A DNA stretch of 62,762 nt from Flavobacterium rivuli WB 3.3-2 = DSM 21788 (GTDB lineage Bacteria > Bacteroidota > Bacteroidia > Flavobacteriales > Flavobacteriaceae). Positions 43,953 through 54,100 of this stretch are shown in pieces. The stretch covers positions 1 to 62,762 of the forward strand of contig NZ_KB899980.1 in NCBI RefSeq assembly GCF_000378485.1. The letters are read 5' to 3'. Both the position numbers and the translations under genes were made by a program. Positions within the stretch are counted from its first letter, which is position 1; each line of letters opens with the position of its first letter. Under the pieces are notes generated by a model. That model saw only the letters and a program-made list of their open reading frames with translations, was not told the origin of the DNA and did not search any database.

Positions 43953-45263
43953 TTATTGTATTTGAAGAGGAATTTCGGGTTCGGTCACCACAGGTTTCCA
44001 TTTTTTCCAACCAAAGAAAAACACCACAGCAAAGCAGATCATTGGCACTATATAACCGTACTGGATATTATTGGTAAGGTCTGATATATAGCCTAAGCCC
44101 AATGGCAGCAATGCACCGCCTACAATAGACATAACAATAAGCGAAGAGCCCAGTTTGGTATCTTTACCTAAACCCGCTATACCCATAGAAAATATAGTAG
44201 GAAACATTATCGACATAAAAAACGCTATACCAATTAAAGCATATACCGTTAACATGCCTGTAGCAAAAATGGCTACGATTGTTAATATCATGCTGATAAG
44301 GGCGTAAAGCATAAGTAATTTATTTGGTGTTACATATTGCATTATAAACGTACCCGCAAAGCGCCCAATCATAAAAGCTAATCCTGCACCGCCAGCATAC
44401 CAACTTGCCTGCTGCTCGCTAATACCTGCCGATGTGGTTGTAAAACGGATAAAAAAACTAAGTACGCATACCTGTGCACCTATATAAAAAAACTGTGCAA
44501 TAATGGCCCACGATAAATGCCTGTGGCGCAGGGCATGCCAAATATTGCTACCGTCTGCTTCGGTATTATTTTCTTTAATATCCGGCAGTTTAGTAAATAT
44601 AAAGAGTATGGCAATAATAATTATAAGTATACCAAGTGTAAGGTAAGGCCCTTTTACGCTACTGGCTTCTGTTAGCAGGTAGGTTTCTTTATCTAATGGT
44701 AACATGGCAGCCAGCTGGGCATCTGTATAATTTGTTCCTGATAGTATAAATGTTCCTCCAATAACCGGTGCCAAAAATGCTGCCAGGCCATTAAATGATT
44801 GCGAAAAATTTAAACGCTGGATAGCAGTTTTTGGGTTGCCAAGTATGGTAATATAAGGATTTGCAGCGGTTTCCAGAAAGGTAAGCCCGCATGCTATGAT
44901 AAAGAGAGCACCTAAAAAGAATATATACTGTCGTGTATCTGCAGCAGGAAGAAATAATAATGAGCCGGTTGCAAACAGGCAAAGGCCCAATATAATACCG
45001 CTTTTGTAACCATATTTTCGCATAAAATATCCGGCTGGCAACGCCATGACAAAATAGGCTATAAATATCGAAAAATCTACAAATGCCGTTTCAAGATCTG
45101 TTAGCCTGAACGACTTTTTAAGATGCGGAATTAATATAGGGTCGAGGTTGTGTATAAATCCCCAAAAAAAGAAAAGGCTTGTTACAAGGACTAAAGGAAA
45201 AAGATTACTTTTTCTGCTGCCTTTAACTTTGGTCGGGTATTCGGTTTCCGGAGCGTGGCTCAT
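43953..45263 (-). CDS. fucP: L-fucose:proton symporter (FucP, MFS)
   Basis: 436 residues with about twelve membrane helices. The N-terminal LFFFWGFIHNLDPILIPHLK carries an acidic residue at the site of FucP Asp-46, and GLTFLETAANPYITILG holds the equivalent of Glu-135, both needed for proton-coupled fucose transport in E. coli FucP. It is the first gene of the seven-gene catabolic operon and is divergent from an AraC-type regulator, so it is likely induced by the sugar. Specificity among 6-deoxysugars is inferred from the neighbours. Confidence 0.87.
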   Translation of the reverse strand: MSHAPETEYPTKVKGSRKSNLFPLVLVTSLFFFWGFIHNLDPILIPHLKKSFRLTDLETAFVDFSIFIAYFVMALPAGYFMRKYGYKSGIILGLCLFATGSLLFLPAADTRQYIFFLGALFIIACGLTFLETAANPYITILGNPKTAIQRLNFSQSFNGLAAFLAPVIGGTFILSGTNYTDAQLAAMLPLDKETYLLTEASSVKGPYLTLGILIIIIAILFIFTKLPDIKENNTEADGSNIWHALRHRHLSWAIIAQFFYIGAQVCVLSFFIRFTTTSAGISEQQASWYAGGAGLAFMIGRFAGTFIMQYVTPNKLLMLYALISMILTIVAIFATGMLTVYALIGIAFFMSIMFPTIFSMGIAGLGKDTKLGSSLIVMSIVGGALLPLGLGYISDLTNNIQYGYIVPMICFAVVFFFGWKKWKPVVTEPEIPLQIQ

Positions 45264-45430
45264 TAATAGTTTGTATTTTACGAAATGGTTATAGTTACTT
45301 AAGTGTATTTACAAAGTAAGACTAATTATTAATTTAAAAATTATACTCCATTGTCTAAATAGTAAGCTATATTGTATGATATTTACTTAATTATTTACCT
45401 TTAAGCACAAATAGCTAATTATTATAAATT

Positions 45431-46300
45431 ATGAAACCTCAACGTTTAACTATTGCTTCAGGACTTGCGCAGTCATTTAGTGCCAGGCACGATATGGCGC
45501 CTAATGTTAACAATCGCTGGCACTATCATGATGAACTTGAGCTTATTTATATTAAAAATGGTAGCGGTACTCAGTTTGTAGGAGACAGTATTAGCCAGTT
45601 TAATGATGGCGACGTAGTGCTTGTGGGCAGTAACCTGCCACATTTTTGGCAATTTGATGAACATTATTTTAGTGAGTGCACATCTCGATCAGCAGATGTT
45701 TATGTGGTTCATTTTGCCAAAGATTTTTGGGGAAACTCTTTTTTAAACCTGCCAGAAAATCAGGATCTTAACCGCATTATAGACCAAAGCAGGCTGGGGA
45801 TACGGGTAACGGGCAGTACGGCAGTTGTTGTGGCACAGCTTATTATAGACACAGTAGAAGCTAATGGGGCCCGCAAGATAATAAACCTTATGGAGGCCCT
45901 GCTGCAAATTAGTAAGTGTAAAGAGGTTAATTACTTAGTATCTTTAGGTTTTCAGCCGGATTTTCAGGAGACAGAGCGTGACAGGATACAGTCTATATAT
46001 AATTATACTATTCTTAATTACAGGAAAAAGATAGAGCTGGCCGAGATTGCCGGTATTGCTAAAATAAGCCGAAACTCTTTTTGTAAATTTTTTAAATCGC
46101 GTACCGGTAAAACCTATTCGCTTTTTACTAACGAGATAAGGGTAGGGCATGCCTGCCGCCTTTTGATTGAGAAAAAGATGAGTGTAAAAGAGATATGCTA
46201 TGAATGCGGCTTTTATAATTTTGCCAGTTTTCATAAATGCTTTAAAGATATTACAGGAAAAACACCTTTACAATATCAAAAGTCTTTTGAGCCTGCCTAA
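45431..46300 (+). CDS. AraC-family transcriptional regulator of the fucose operon
   Basis: 289 residues. An N-terminal cupin sensor (about 15-100: HYHDELELIYIKNGSGTQFVG, FNDGDVVLVGSNLPHFW) and two helix-turn-helix motifs at the C-terminus (IELAEIAGIAKISRNSFCKFFK and MSVKEICYECGFYNFASFHKCFKDITGKTP) are visible. It is divergent from fucP with 167 bases between them, and is therefore the likely activator of the operon, binding a 6-deoxy sugar or one of its products. Confidence 0.9.
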   Translation: MKPQRLTIASGLAQSFSARHDMAPNVNNRWHYHDELELIYIKNGSGTQFVGDSISQFNDGDVVLVGSNLPHFWQFDEHYFSECTSRSADVYVVHFAKDFWGNSFLNLPENQDLNRIIDQSRLGIRVTGSTAVVVAQLIIDTVEANGARKIINLMEALLQISKCKEVNYLVSLGFQPDFQETERDRIQSIYNYTILNYRKKIELAEIAGIAKISRNSFCKFFKSRTGKTYSLFTNEIRVGHACRLLIEKKMSVKEICYECGFYNFASFHKCFKDITGKTPLQYQKSFEPA

Positions 46301-46348
46301 ACCACTTAAACCTAAAAACAAACAGTATCTTTGCAAAAATAATTTATA

Positions 46349-47737
46349 ATGATTTCACAAGATACCATAGTGGCATTGGCAACGCCATCCGGCGCAGGGG
46401 CAATAGCTGTATTGCGAATTTCTGGTAGCAATGCAATTACTATTGCTGGTGGTGTTTTTACATCAGTATCCGGTAAAGATATTACGCACCAAAAAACGCA
46501 TACCCTGCACCTTGGCCATATAGAGGATGATAATAAAATATACGACCAGGTTTTACTTTCTATATTTAAAGGCCCAAATTCTTACACCGGCGAAAATACT
46601 GTTGAGATTTCCTGCCACGGATCTACCTACATACAGCAGCAAATCATACAGTTACTATTGCGCAAAGGCTGCCGTATGGCAAATGCCGGAGAGTTTACCC
46701 TGCGTGCCTTTTTAAATGGAAAGCTCGACCTTAGCCAGGCAGAAGCCGTAGCCGACCTTGTTGCCAGTGATAACGAAGCTTCGCACCAAATAGCGATGCA
46801 GCAAATGCGTGGCGGCTTTAGCAACGAAATTGCCAGGCTGCGTGAAGAGCTGCTTAACTTTGCATCACTCATAGAACTTGAGCTTGACTTTGCTGAGGAG
46901 GATGTTGAATTTGCCGACCGTACACAGTTTCATGAACTGCTAAACCGGATAAGTTTTGTACTAAAACGCCTTATAGATTCTTTTGCTGTGGGTAATGTTA
47001 TAAAAAACGGTATCCCGGTCGCTATTGTAGGAGAGCCCAATGTAGGCAAGTCTACATTGCTTAATGCATTGCTTAATGAAGAACGTGCCATTGTAAGCGA
47101 CATAGCCGGTACCACCCGGGATACTATAGAAGATGAACTGGTTATAAGCGGTATTGGGTTCAGGTTTATTGACACTGCCGGTATTCGTGAAACCGAAGAC
47201 GTAGTTGAGAGCCTTGGAATAAAAAAAACCTTTGAAAAAATGGAGCAGGCACAGGTGGTTACTTACCTTTTTGATGCTTCACTCTTTACTACTCACGGTG
47301 CCGGACTTAAAACAGAAATAGAGAAAATTAAGAACCAGTTTCCGCTTAAGCCATTAGTAATAATTGGTAACAAAGCAGATAAACTTACTGAAAGTGAAAA
47401 GGCATATGCGTTACAGCAAATTCCTGAATTGCTGCTTGTTTCGGCAAAAGAAAACATTGGGGTAGAGGAACTTAAAGATAAATTATTATCGTTTGTAAAT
47501 ACAGGGGCATTGCGTAATAATGAAACTATTGTTACCAATACCCGCCATTACGATTCGCTACTAAAGGCTTTAGAAGAAATACAAAAAGTACAGTACGGTT
47601 TACAAAGTAGCATCTCTGCCGATCTTATGGCCATAGATATCCGCCAGGCATTATATTATTTTGGTGAAATTACAGGCCAGGTTACAAACGATGAATTGTT
47701 GGGTAATATATTTGCTAATTTCTGTATCGGAAAGTAA
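46349..47737 (+). CDS. mnmE: tRNA uridine-5-carboxymethylaminomethyl modification GTPase
   Basis: 462 residues. The N-terminal tetrahydrofolate-binding domain starts DTIVALATPSGAGAIAVLRISG. The inserted Ras-like G domain has G1 GEPNVGKST (about 227-235), G3 DTAG, and G4 NKAD. It ends with FCIGK, the C-terminal Cys motif essential for the modification. With MnmG it forms cmnm5 at wobble U34 of some tRNAs. A TATCTTTG -7 element at 46326-46333 precedes the start. Distinct transcription unit from the AraC gene upstream. Confidence 0.96.
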   Translation: MISQDTIVALATPSGAGAIAVLRISGSNAITIAGGVFTSVSGKDITHQKTHTLHLGHIEDDNKIYDQVLLSIFKGPNSYTGENTVEISCHGSTYIQQQIIQLLLRKGCRMANAGEFTLRAFLNGKLDLSQAEAVADLVASDNEASHQIAMQQMRGGFSNEIARLREELLNFASLIELELDFAEEDVEFADRTQFHELLNRISFVLKRLIDSFAVGNVIKNGIPVAIVGEPNVGKSTLLNALLNEERAIVSDIAGTTRDTIEDELVISGIGFRFIDTAGIRETEDVVESLGIKKTFEKMEQAQVVTYLFDASLFTTHGAGLKTEIEKIKNQFPLKPLVIIGNKADKLTESEKAYALQQIPELLLVSAKENIGVEELKDKLLSFVNTGALRNNETIVTNTRHYDSLLKALEEIQKVQYGLQSSISADLMAIDIRQALYYFGEITGQVTNDELLGNIFANFCIGK

Positions 47738-47894
47738 GAGCGCAAAAATTCAATATACTAAATATACAAAATACAAAGGGAGAATCATAGACAAAGTGAA
47801 ATTTTGTAAAGTGGTTTATATATCGTGTTTATTGTTAATAAAAGCATCGCTGTTTTAAAAATTACTATCTTTGATAAGATAATATTTAGAAATC

Positions 47895-48392
47895 ATGTCT
47901 CAAATAAAAGTACTTACAGACAATAGCAAGAGCTTTAGTATAATCAGTGATGATAATGTTATAGGTACACTAAACTATAAGCATTGGTATTCGGCTAATA
48001 TCGAAATAACTATTGGCGAAGACAATTATACAATAACACGCAAAGGGTTTTGGGGTACATTGCACGAAGTTAAGCATGAAGATGAGGTGGTATTTCTGCT
48101 TAAAGCGCAGTGGGATGGTGGCATAGCCATGATAAAGCCTAATGATAAAGAGCATTTTTACGAATTAAAGGCTAAAGGTTACTTTGTAAGTGGCTACAGT
48201 CTTACTAATTATAAAGGGCAGGAAATGCTTAGTATAACGCCCGATTTTAGCTGGAATAAAGTTATGCCGGGCTATACCATTAGCTGCAACGATAACTTTG
48301 GCAGCAGCCGTATAGAACAATTAATAATAGCATTATCGCTATATCAATACAATGCTATACAAACCATGCAAATATTCGCTGCAACTAATTAA
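47895..48392 (+). CDS. Conserved protein of unknown function
   Basis: 165 residues, no signal peptide or clear membrane helix. It is rich in aromatic and beta-strand segments: FSIISDDNVIGTLNYKHW, YTITRKGFWGTLHEVKHE, VVFLLKAQWDGGIAMI, and ends ALSLYQYNAIQTMQIF. The pattern resembles small beta-barrel lipid-binding or LURP/scramblase-like folds, but I cannot name a family with confidence. Convergent with a 41-residue membrane protein only 6 bases away. Confidence 0.55.
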   Translation: MSQIKVLTDNSKSFSIISDDNVIGTLNYKHWYSANIEITIGEDNYTITRKGFWGTLHEVKHEDEVVFLLKAQWDGGIAMIKPNDKEHFYELKAKGYFVSGYSLTNYKGQEMLSITPDFSWNKVMPGYTISCNDNFGSSRIEQLIIALSLYQYNAIQTMQIFAATN

Positions 48393-48398
48393 TATATT

Positions 48399-48524
48399 TT
48401 ACATCCTGTCGCAGTAGCCTAACAGGTAATAAATAATTACAAATACTACAATGGTGCCTACGCACCCTCCGCCGAGTTTTTTAGCGCCCCATCCTGCAAT
48501 AAGTGCCCTGATTATCTTGTTCAT
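48399..48524 (-). CDS. 41-residue membrane protein, too small for usual gene calls
   Basis: ATG at 48524, stop at 48399, giving 41 residues. It starts with a positively charged segment (MNKIIRALIAGWGAKKLGGG) followed by one hydrophobic helix (CVGTIVVFVIIYYLLGYCD). The Gly-rich block and single helix look like a real small integral membrane protein; the higher G+C inside than outside supports coding. No function can be given. It converges with the preceding gene. Confidence 0.6.
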   Translation of the reverse strand: MNKIIRALIAGWGAKKLGGGCVGTIVVFVIIYYLLGYCDRM

Positions 48525-48753
48525 GGTGTTTGTTTTTAGGTTTTAAATAAAATTACGGCCATTACAACAAATCTCTAAATCATTTAACTTTTGCTAAAGG
48601 TTTTTTAGAATGTATTAACTAAAATGCTTTAGTTACGCACTGTTTTCAGGATAATTGTATATCTTTCGGATACTTTATTGTGTAAAACTTATGCTAATTC
48701 ATGGGCTTTCCTGTACTTTATCGCATAACTTTAAGATAACAAAATGTAATGCC

Positions 48754-49989
48754 ATGAAAGCCAAAACTATACTTTTTACATTATTTATTTTTATTTGTTA
48801 TCAGGCAAATGCTCAGGTATCCGGTTGTACAGATCCGCTTTCCCGAAATTTTAATCCCAATGCTACCGTTAATGATGGCAGCTGTACATATACTTCCGCC
48901 TCTGTTTCGCCTGTATCTACCGTTGTTTTGCCAAATGCTATAAATGAAACTTCCGGCCTTTTGCTTTGGGATGCTTCATTGTATACCCATAACGATAATA
49001 CCGACACTAACCTTTATTCCATAAACTCACTTACTGGAGCTTTAGAAAATACCCTCGCTGTAACAGGAACATCAAACCAGGATTGGGAAGATATAGACCA
49101 GGATGCTAACTATTTGTATATTGCTGAAACAGGCAACAATTTAAGCGGTAACCGCAGTAACCTCAGAATATTGCGTGTAGACAAAGCTGGTCTTTTAGGA
49201 GGTAATCCTAATGTGAATTCTATCAACTTTACATACTCTAACCAGACTGATTTTACCACAACAGCTAACAACCGTACCGATTTTGACTGTGAAGCCATTA
49301 TAGTGGGTACAGATAGCATTTACCTGTTTACAAAACAATGGGTGAGTCACAAAACCAGCGTATACAGCCTGCCAAAAACACCGGGGACTTATGTAGCACA
49401 GCTTCATGAAACGTATAACGTAGGCGGACTTATAACCGGTGCTACGTATATGCAGGATAAAAAGTTGGTAGCCCTGTGTGGCTACAGTGCAACTTTGCAG
49501 CCTTTTATATATCTCCTATATGATTTTACAGGTAACAACTTTTTTAGTGGTAATAAGCGCAAGCTCAGCCTGTCTTTAGGTTTCCATCAAATTGAGGGCA
49601 TAGCTACAAATAATGGGGTAGATTATTATCTTTCTAATGAGCATTTTCAGCAGTTTGTGGTAAACACGCCTCAAAAATTACATGCCATTAACTTGGGCGA
49701 TTATCTTGGAGCATACTTGCAAAATGTAGCCGGACTAACCGGGACCACGCTTAAAGAAGCCGGAATAATTATTTTCCCTAACCCTGCTTTTAGTACGTTA
49801 ACTATACAATGTCCGCAAACAATTGTAGGCAAACAGTACACTATTATAGATATGACGGGAAGGCTCGTTCAGGGAGGCGTTTTATTAAATGTTACAAATA
49901 CCCTCGATATTTCGGCATTAACACCCGGCATTTATACAGTTGTGATAAGTGGCTTTGAAACGGATGGTTATAAGCTGATAAAAAAATAA
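48754..49989 (+). CDS. Secreted T9SS cargo protein with calcium-motif start
   Basis: 411 residues from the ATG at 48754 (MKAKTILFTLFIFICYQANAQ, a signal peptide); a frame open from 48655 upstream has no signal at its own start. The mature protein begins with a GCTDP...NFNPNATVNDGSCTY motif, common in Bacteroidetes secreted proteins and thought to bind calcium. The body has ISLLSPEGGLSNR-free beta-propeller-like repeats (LLWDASLYTHNDN, DQDANYLYIAETGNN, LFTKQWVSHKTSVYSL). It closes with the T9SS sorting domain (IIIFPNPAFSTLTIQ to YKLIKK). Probably a surface propeller protein. Confidence 0.8.
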   Translation: MKAKTILFTLFIFICYQANAQVSGCTDPLSRNFNPNATVNDGSCTYTSASVSPVSTVVLPNAINETSGLLLWDASLYTHNDNTDTNLYSINSLTGALENTLAVTGTSNQDWEDIDQDANYLYIAETGNNLSGNRSNLRILRVDKAGLLGGNPNVNSINFTYSNQTDFTTTANNRTDFDCEAIIVGTDSIYLFTKQWVSHKTSVYSLPKTPGTYVAQLHETYNVGGLITGATYMQDKKLVALCGYSATLQPFIYLLYDFTGNNFFSGNKRKLSLSLGFHQIEGIATNNGVDYYLSNEHFQQFVVNTPQKLHAINLGDYLGAYLQNVAGLTGTTLKEAGIIIFPNPAFSTLTIQCPQTIVGKQYTIIDMTGRLVQGGVLLNVTNTLDISALTPGIYTVVISGFETDGYKLIKK

Positions 49990-50090
49990 GTTGCTTCTTA
50001 AATTTTTTGGTACTTCAGAATCAGACTGTTTTCAATGTCTAATAATCTAATTATCAATAAATCTAATATCTAATAGTCTAAAAATTCAAT

Positions 50091-50828
50091 ATGAATACCC
50101 TTCCTGTAAAACGCACTTTTCTCGATGCCCAGTGGCGTAAGCTCGTTATAATAAACTATGCTATAGATCCTGAAATTTTAAAACCGTACATACCCTTTAA
50201 CACAGAGCTTGATATATGGCAGGGAACCTGCTATGTAAGCCTAATAGGGTTTATGTTTGTAGATACTAAAATGCTGCGGCTAAAGATACCTTTCCATATA
50301 AATTTTGAAGAGATTAACCTTAGGTTTTATGTAAAGCATAAAGCTACCGAAGGCTATAAAAGGGGAGTGGTGTTTATTAAAGAAATTGTTCCGCGGCCCG
50401 CCTTAACACTGGTTGCTAATTTACTCTATAATGAAAATTATGAAACCTTAAAAACTACACATAGCTGGAAAGAGGAAAGTGATACGCTTACCGTACAATA
50501 TGGCTGGAAAAAAGGGGAATGGAATACTATTACTGCCGTAGCGAACAAAACTCCGGTAGATATTATGCCGGATAGTGAGGAAGAATTTATTACCGAACAC
50601 TTTTGGGGTTATACCAAAATATCTGATACCGTAACATCAGAATATGAGGTGGCACACCCGCGCTGGCAAATATATCCTGTAATAAGCTATGATGTAAATG
50701 TTGACTTTAAAAAGGTATACGGTGCTGATTTTGCATTTCTTCAGGATGAGAAGCCGGTATCTGTTTATCTTGCCGAAGGGTCAGAAATAGTAGTCAGGCA
50801 GGGTGGTAAAATCAGCATTAAGAAATAA
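50091..50828 (+). CDS. DUF2071 (YqjF-like) family protein
   Basis: 245 residues. The start RTFLDAQWRKLVIINYAIDP, the segment VSLIGFMFVDTKM, NLRFYVKHKATEGYKRGVVFI and the end VYLAEGSEIVVRQG match DUF2071, a beta-rich family also called YqjF. No signal peptide. Function not established. Single gene followed by the intergenic inverted repeat at 50903-51015. Confidence 0.82.
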   Translation: MNTLPVKRTFLDAQWRKLVIINYAIDPEILKPYIPFNTELDIWQGTCYVSLIGFMFVDTKMLRLKIPFHINFEEINLRFYVKHKATEGYKRGVVFIKEIVPRPALTLVANLLYNENYETLKTTHSWKEESDTLTVQYGWKKGEWNTITAVANKTPVDIMPDSEEEFITEHFWGYTKISDTVTSEYEVAHPRWQIYPVISYDVNVDFKKVYGADFAFLQDEKPVSVYLAEGSEIVVRQGGKISIKK

Positions 50829-50902
50829 ACTGTCACTATGATGCAATTTTGATAAATTCGGTATTATCCCAAATGTCACAATTTAATAGTTCAAAAATTT
50901 TA

Positions 50903-51015
50903 TCACGCAAAGGTGCGGAGCCGCAAAGTATGTGGCATTAATTAGTATCTTAACAGTCGCCGGGGTAAACCAGGTGTATAAGTTCGCTGCTTTGCGTCTT
51001 AGCGCCTTTGCGTGA
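50903..51015. repeat. Intergenic inverted repeat (CACGCAAAGG family)
   Basis: TCACGCAAAGGTGCGGAGCC (from 50903) begins the left 26-base arm; the right arm at 50990-51015 (ending CGCCTTTGCGTGA) is its reverse complement with a few mismatches. The 61 bases between hold no gene. Units of this kind are known as frequent intergenic repeats in Bacteroidetes genomes (general knowledge). The remainder of the 50829-51140 interval holds only the terminator below. Confidence 0.65.
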
Positions 51016-51090
51016 CACCCCTAAATACATTGGACTGATAGTATATTAAAAAATCAGCATCATCCGCGTGCCATTATATTTTAAAAAAGA

Positions 51091-51120
51091 AGAGGCTGCC
51101 CCAAAGCGGGACAACCTCTC
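51091..51120 (-). terminator. Terminator of the beta-helix gene
   Basis: On the minus strand a 12-bp stem (two G-U pairs) with a GCTTT-type loop is followed by a T-run; it lies about 20 bases past the stop at 51141. Confidence 0.75.
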
Positions 51121-51140
51121 CATATAGTAATTTTTAGCAC

Positions 51141-54100
51141 TTACAAACCTACAATAAGCTTATGCGTTTCAGATGCTCTGTCAGATGTAATCCTAACCGC
51201 ATAAGTACCTCTGGCAAGATTATCTACACTAATTTGTGTACTCGTACCATTGGTTTTTAAAGTCTGCACCAGTTTTCCTGTTGCAACTTCATATATATAT
51301 ACGTTAGCAATTGCATTATGGTTTTCTGCAAGTTGAATAGTTACCAGTCCGTTAACCGATGGGTTAGGGAACAGCCTGCTTTTTACAGCTATATTAAAGT
51401 CGTCAACACCCGTAACATCACATTCTTCCTGTGCTTCATAAGCACCAATATCGCGCCTGCCGTTAAATACTGCCATACCATTTTGGTCGGCAAAAGTATC
51501 GTCATTGCTCCCCATATCGGCAGCAGCATTAGGGCATGTAAGGGCATGTGTAAACGTATCGCCACCGTTATCTGCTAATGGCAACAGGCCTGCGTTTACA
51601 GGGTTTAAAACCGTACCTGTAATATCACTCTCAACAGATGTAAAATCATCACCACTAACTCCTATAAGATTAAAACCATTTGATGTAATGCTTCCTGTAT
51701 CGCTAAACACGTCGCGGCCAGAAAGTACAGCAGTATTTCCTGCTACGATGGTGTTTTTAAGGCTTGCACCATTGTCTGTATTATTATAAATACCACCACC
51801 ACTTATAATAGCATTGTTAAGGGTAATAGTATTAGCATTAACAGTAAGCGTACCATTATTATAAATACCGCCACCGTTAGTTACAGAACTATTACCGCTT
51901 ATGGTAGAAAGTAAAAGTGTTGCTGTACCACCGTTTACATGAATACCGCCACCCCTGCCAAACAAGCCTGTAGCACTGTTAGCAGATATGGTAGAGTTAT
52001 TCACGGCAAGTGTACCGCCATTGTTATATATCCCTGCACCACCATCTGTAGTAGCTGCGCCTGTAGCAAAATTTCCGCTAACGGTAACACCATTTACGGT
52101 AAGTGTACCTGTAGCATTCCATAAACCACCACCCTGTACAGCTGTGTTACCGGTTACGGTTCCGCCGTTAATGGTTGCACTACCACCACCAGTAATATGA
52201 AGTCCGCCACCGTTACCCGGAGGGCCGCTCACGCTATTACCTGTAAGGTCTACATTGTTAAGTACAATAGTGCTCGTACCGGAGTTATCTTCTATACCGC
52301 CACCGGCACGTACTGCTGTGTTGCCACTAATTTCAGTGTCAGTTATAGTTAACTGAGAGCCCACGTCGTTAAGTATACCGCCACCGCTTCCGGCAGTACC
52401 ATCGGCTACGTTGTTGCTTATGGTTGCATTTATAATAGTTACAGTACCGGCATTAAGGTTATAAATACCGCCACCACCATTTGTAGCATCATTACCACCG
52501 GCAGTATTGCCATTTATCACAGTACCATCTATGCTCATCGTACCTGTTCCGTTCCATAAGCCACCGCCTTCGGCTCCTGCCTCATTACCGTTTACAGTAC
52601 CGCCGGTTATGGTTACAGTGCCTGCGCCGGTTACATGAAGTCCGCCACCATTACCCGGAGCATTATTTGTAGTATTGTCATTAAGTGTTACACTTGTAAG
52701 AGTAACCGATCCTACAGCACCCGAATTATCTTCTATACCACCACCGGCGCGGTTAGATGTATTGCCAGTTATAGTGGCATTGTTAATTGTAAGCGTTCCG
52801 CCCACGTCATTAAGTATACCCCCACCGCTGCCTGAAGCACCATTGGCGGTATTGTTTGTAATTTCTGTACCTGTATTTACATTTACAGTACCGCTAAGGT
52901 TGTAAATACCACCGCCACCATTGGTAGCTTCGGCACCGCTTGCAGTATTGTTGTTTATTACGGTACCCAAAATGGTCATAGTACCGCTACCGTTCCACAG
53001 TCCGCCACCTTCGGCACCGGCCTGGTTGCCACTCACAGTACCATTGGTTATAGATACCGTACCGGCACCTGTAACGTGTAACCCGCCGCCATTACCCGGA
53101 GAAGTGTTTGTAATATTATTATCTAAAGTTGTATTTGATATCGTAACAGACCCGTTAGCACCAGATACATCTTCTATACCACCACCGGCACGGTTAGACG
53201 TATTAGCAGATATTGTAGCACCGGTAACAAATAACCTTCCGCCCACGTCGTTAAGTATACCACCGCCGCTGCCTGCTGCTCCGGTAGCATCGTTTTGTGT
53301 AATTACAGTATCGGCATTTACATTAATAATACCGCTAAGGTTATAAATACCGCCACCACCCTGGTCGGCTCCGGCACCTGCTGCAGTGTTGTTAGTAATA
53401 TCTGTAGAAGATATCGACATTGTGCCGCTTCCGTTCCAAAGAGCACCACCTTCGGCACCTGCTGTATTGCCTGTAAATTCAGACCCTGTAATGGTGGTAT
53501 TACCTGCGCCTGTTATGTGTATCGCACCACCATTACCCGGGCTGGTATTTGTAGTGTTATTTGTAAACGTAACAGTGTTTACCGTAATGGCAGTATCTGC
53601 ACCAGAGTTGCCCTCTATAGCACCACCGGCCCTATTAGAGGTATTGCCGGTAAACGTACTTGTGTTTACGGTAAAGTTGCCGCCGGTACCTATAAGTATA
53701 GCACCGCCACTGCCGGCTGTGCCTGTAGCTTCATTATCTGTAAAGGCAGTTCCTGTTACACTTAGTGTCCCTGTAGTATAAATAGCGCCGCCACCCTGGC
53801 CGGCTGTTGCTCCGTTAGCTTCATTGCCGGTAAAAGCGGCATTAGTAATAACCACTCCACTGCCTGTGGCAGATATTGCACCGCCATTATCGGCTGCATA
53901 ACCATCAGTAAAGGATATGTCGCTTATAGATACGTTTGTAGCATTGGTAATTGTAAAAATGCGGTAAGTTTCATCACCATCAAAGGTGGTGGCTGCAATT
54001 CCATTACCTGTAATTGTAAGGCTTTTATCAATAGTTATTGACGAAGCTACCGTAATGGCATTACCATTAGTAGAAGGGTTGAAAATAATTGTTCCGCCTG

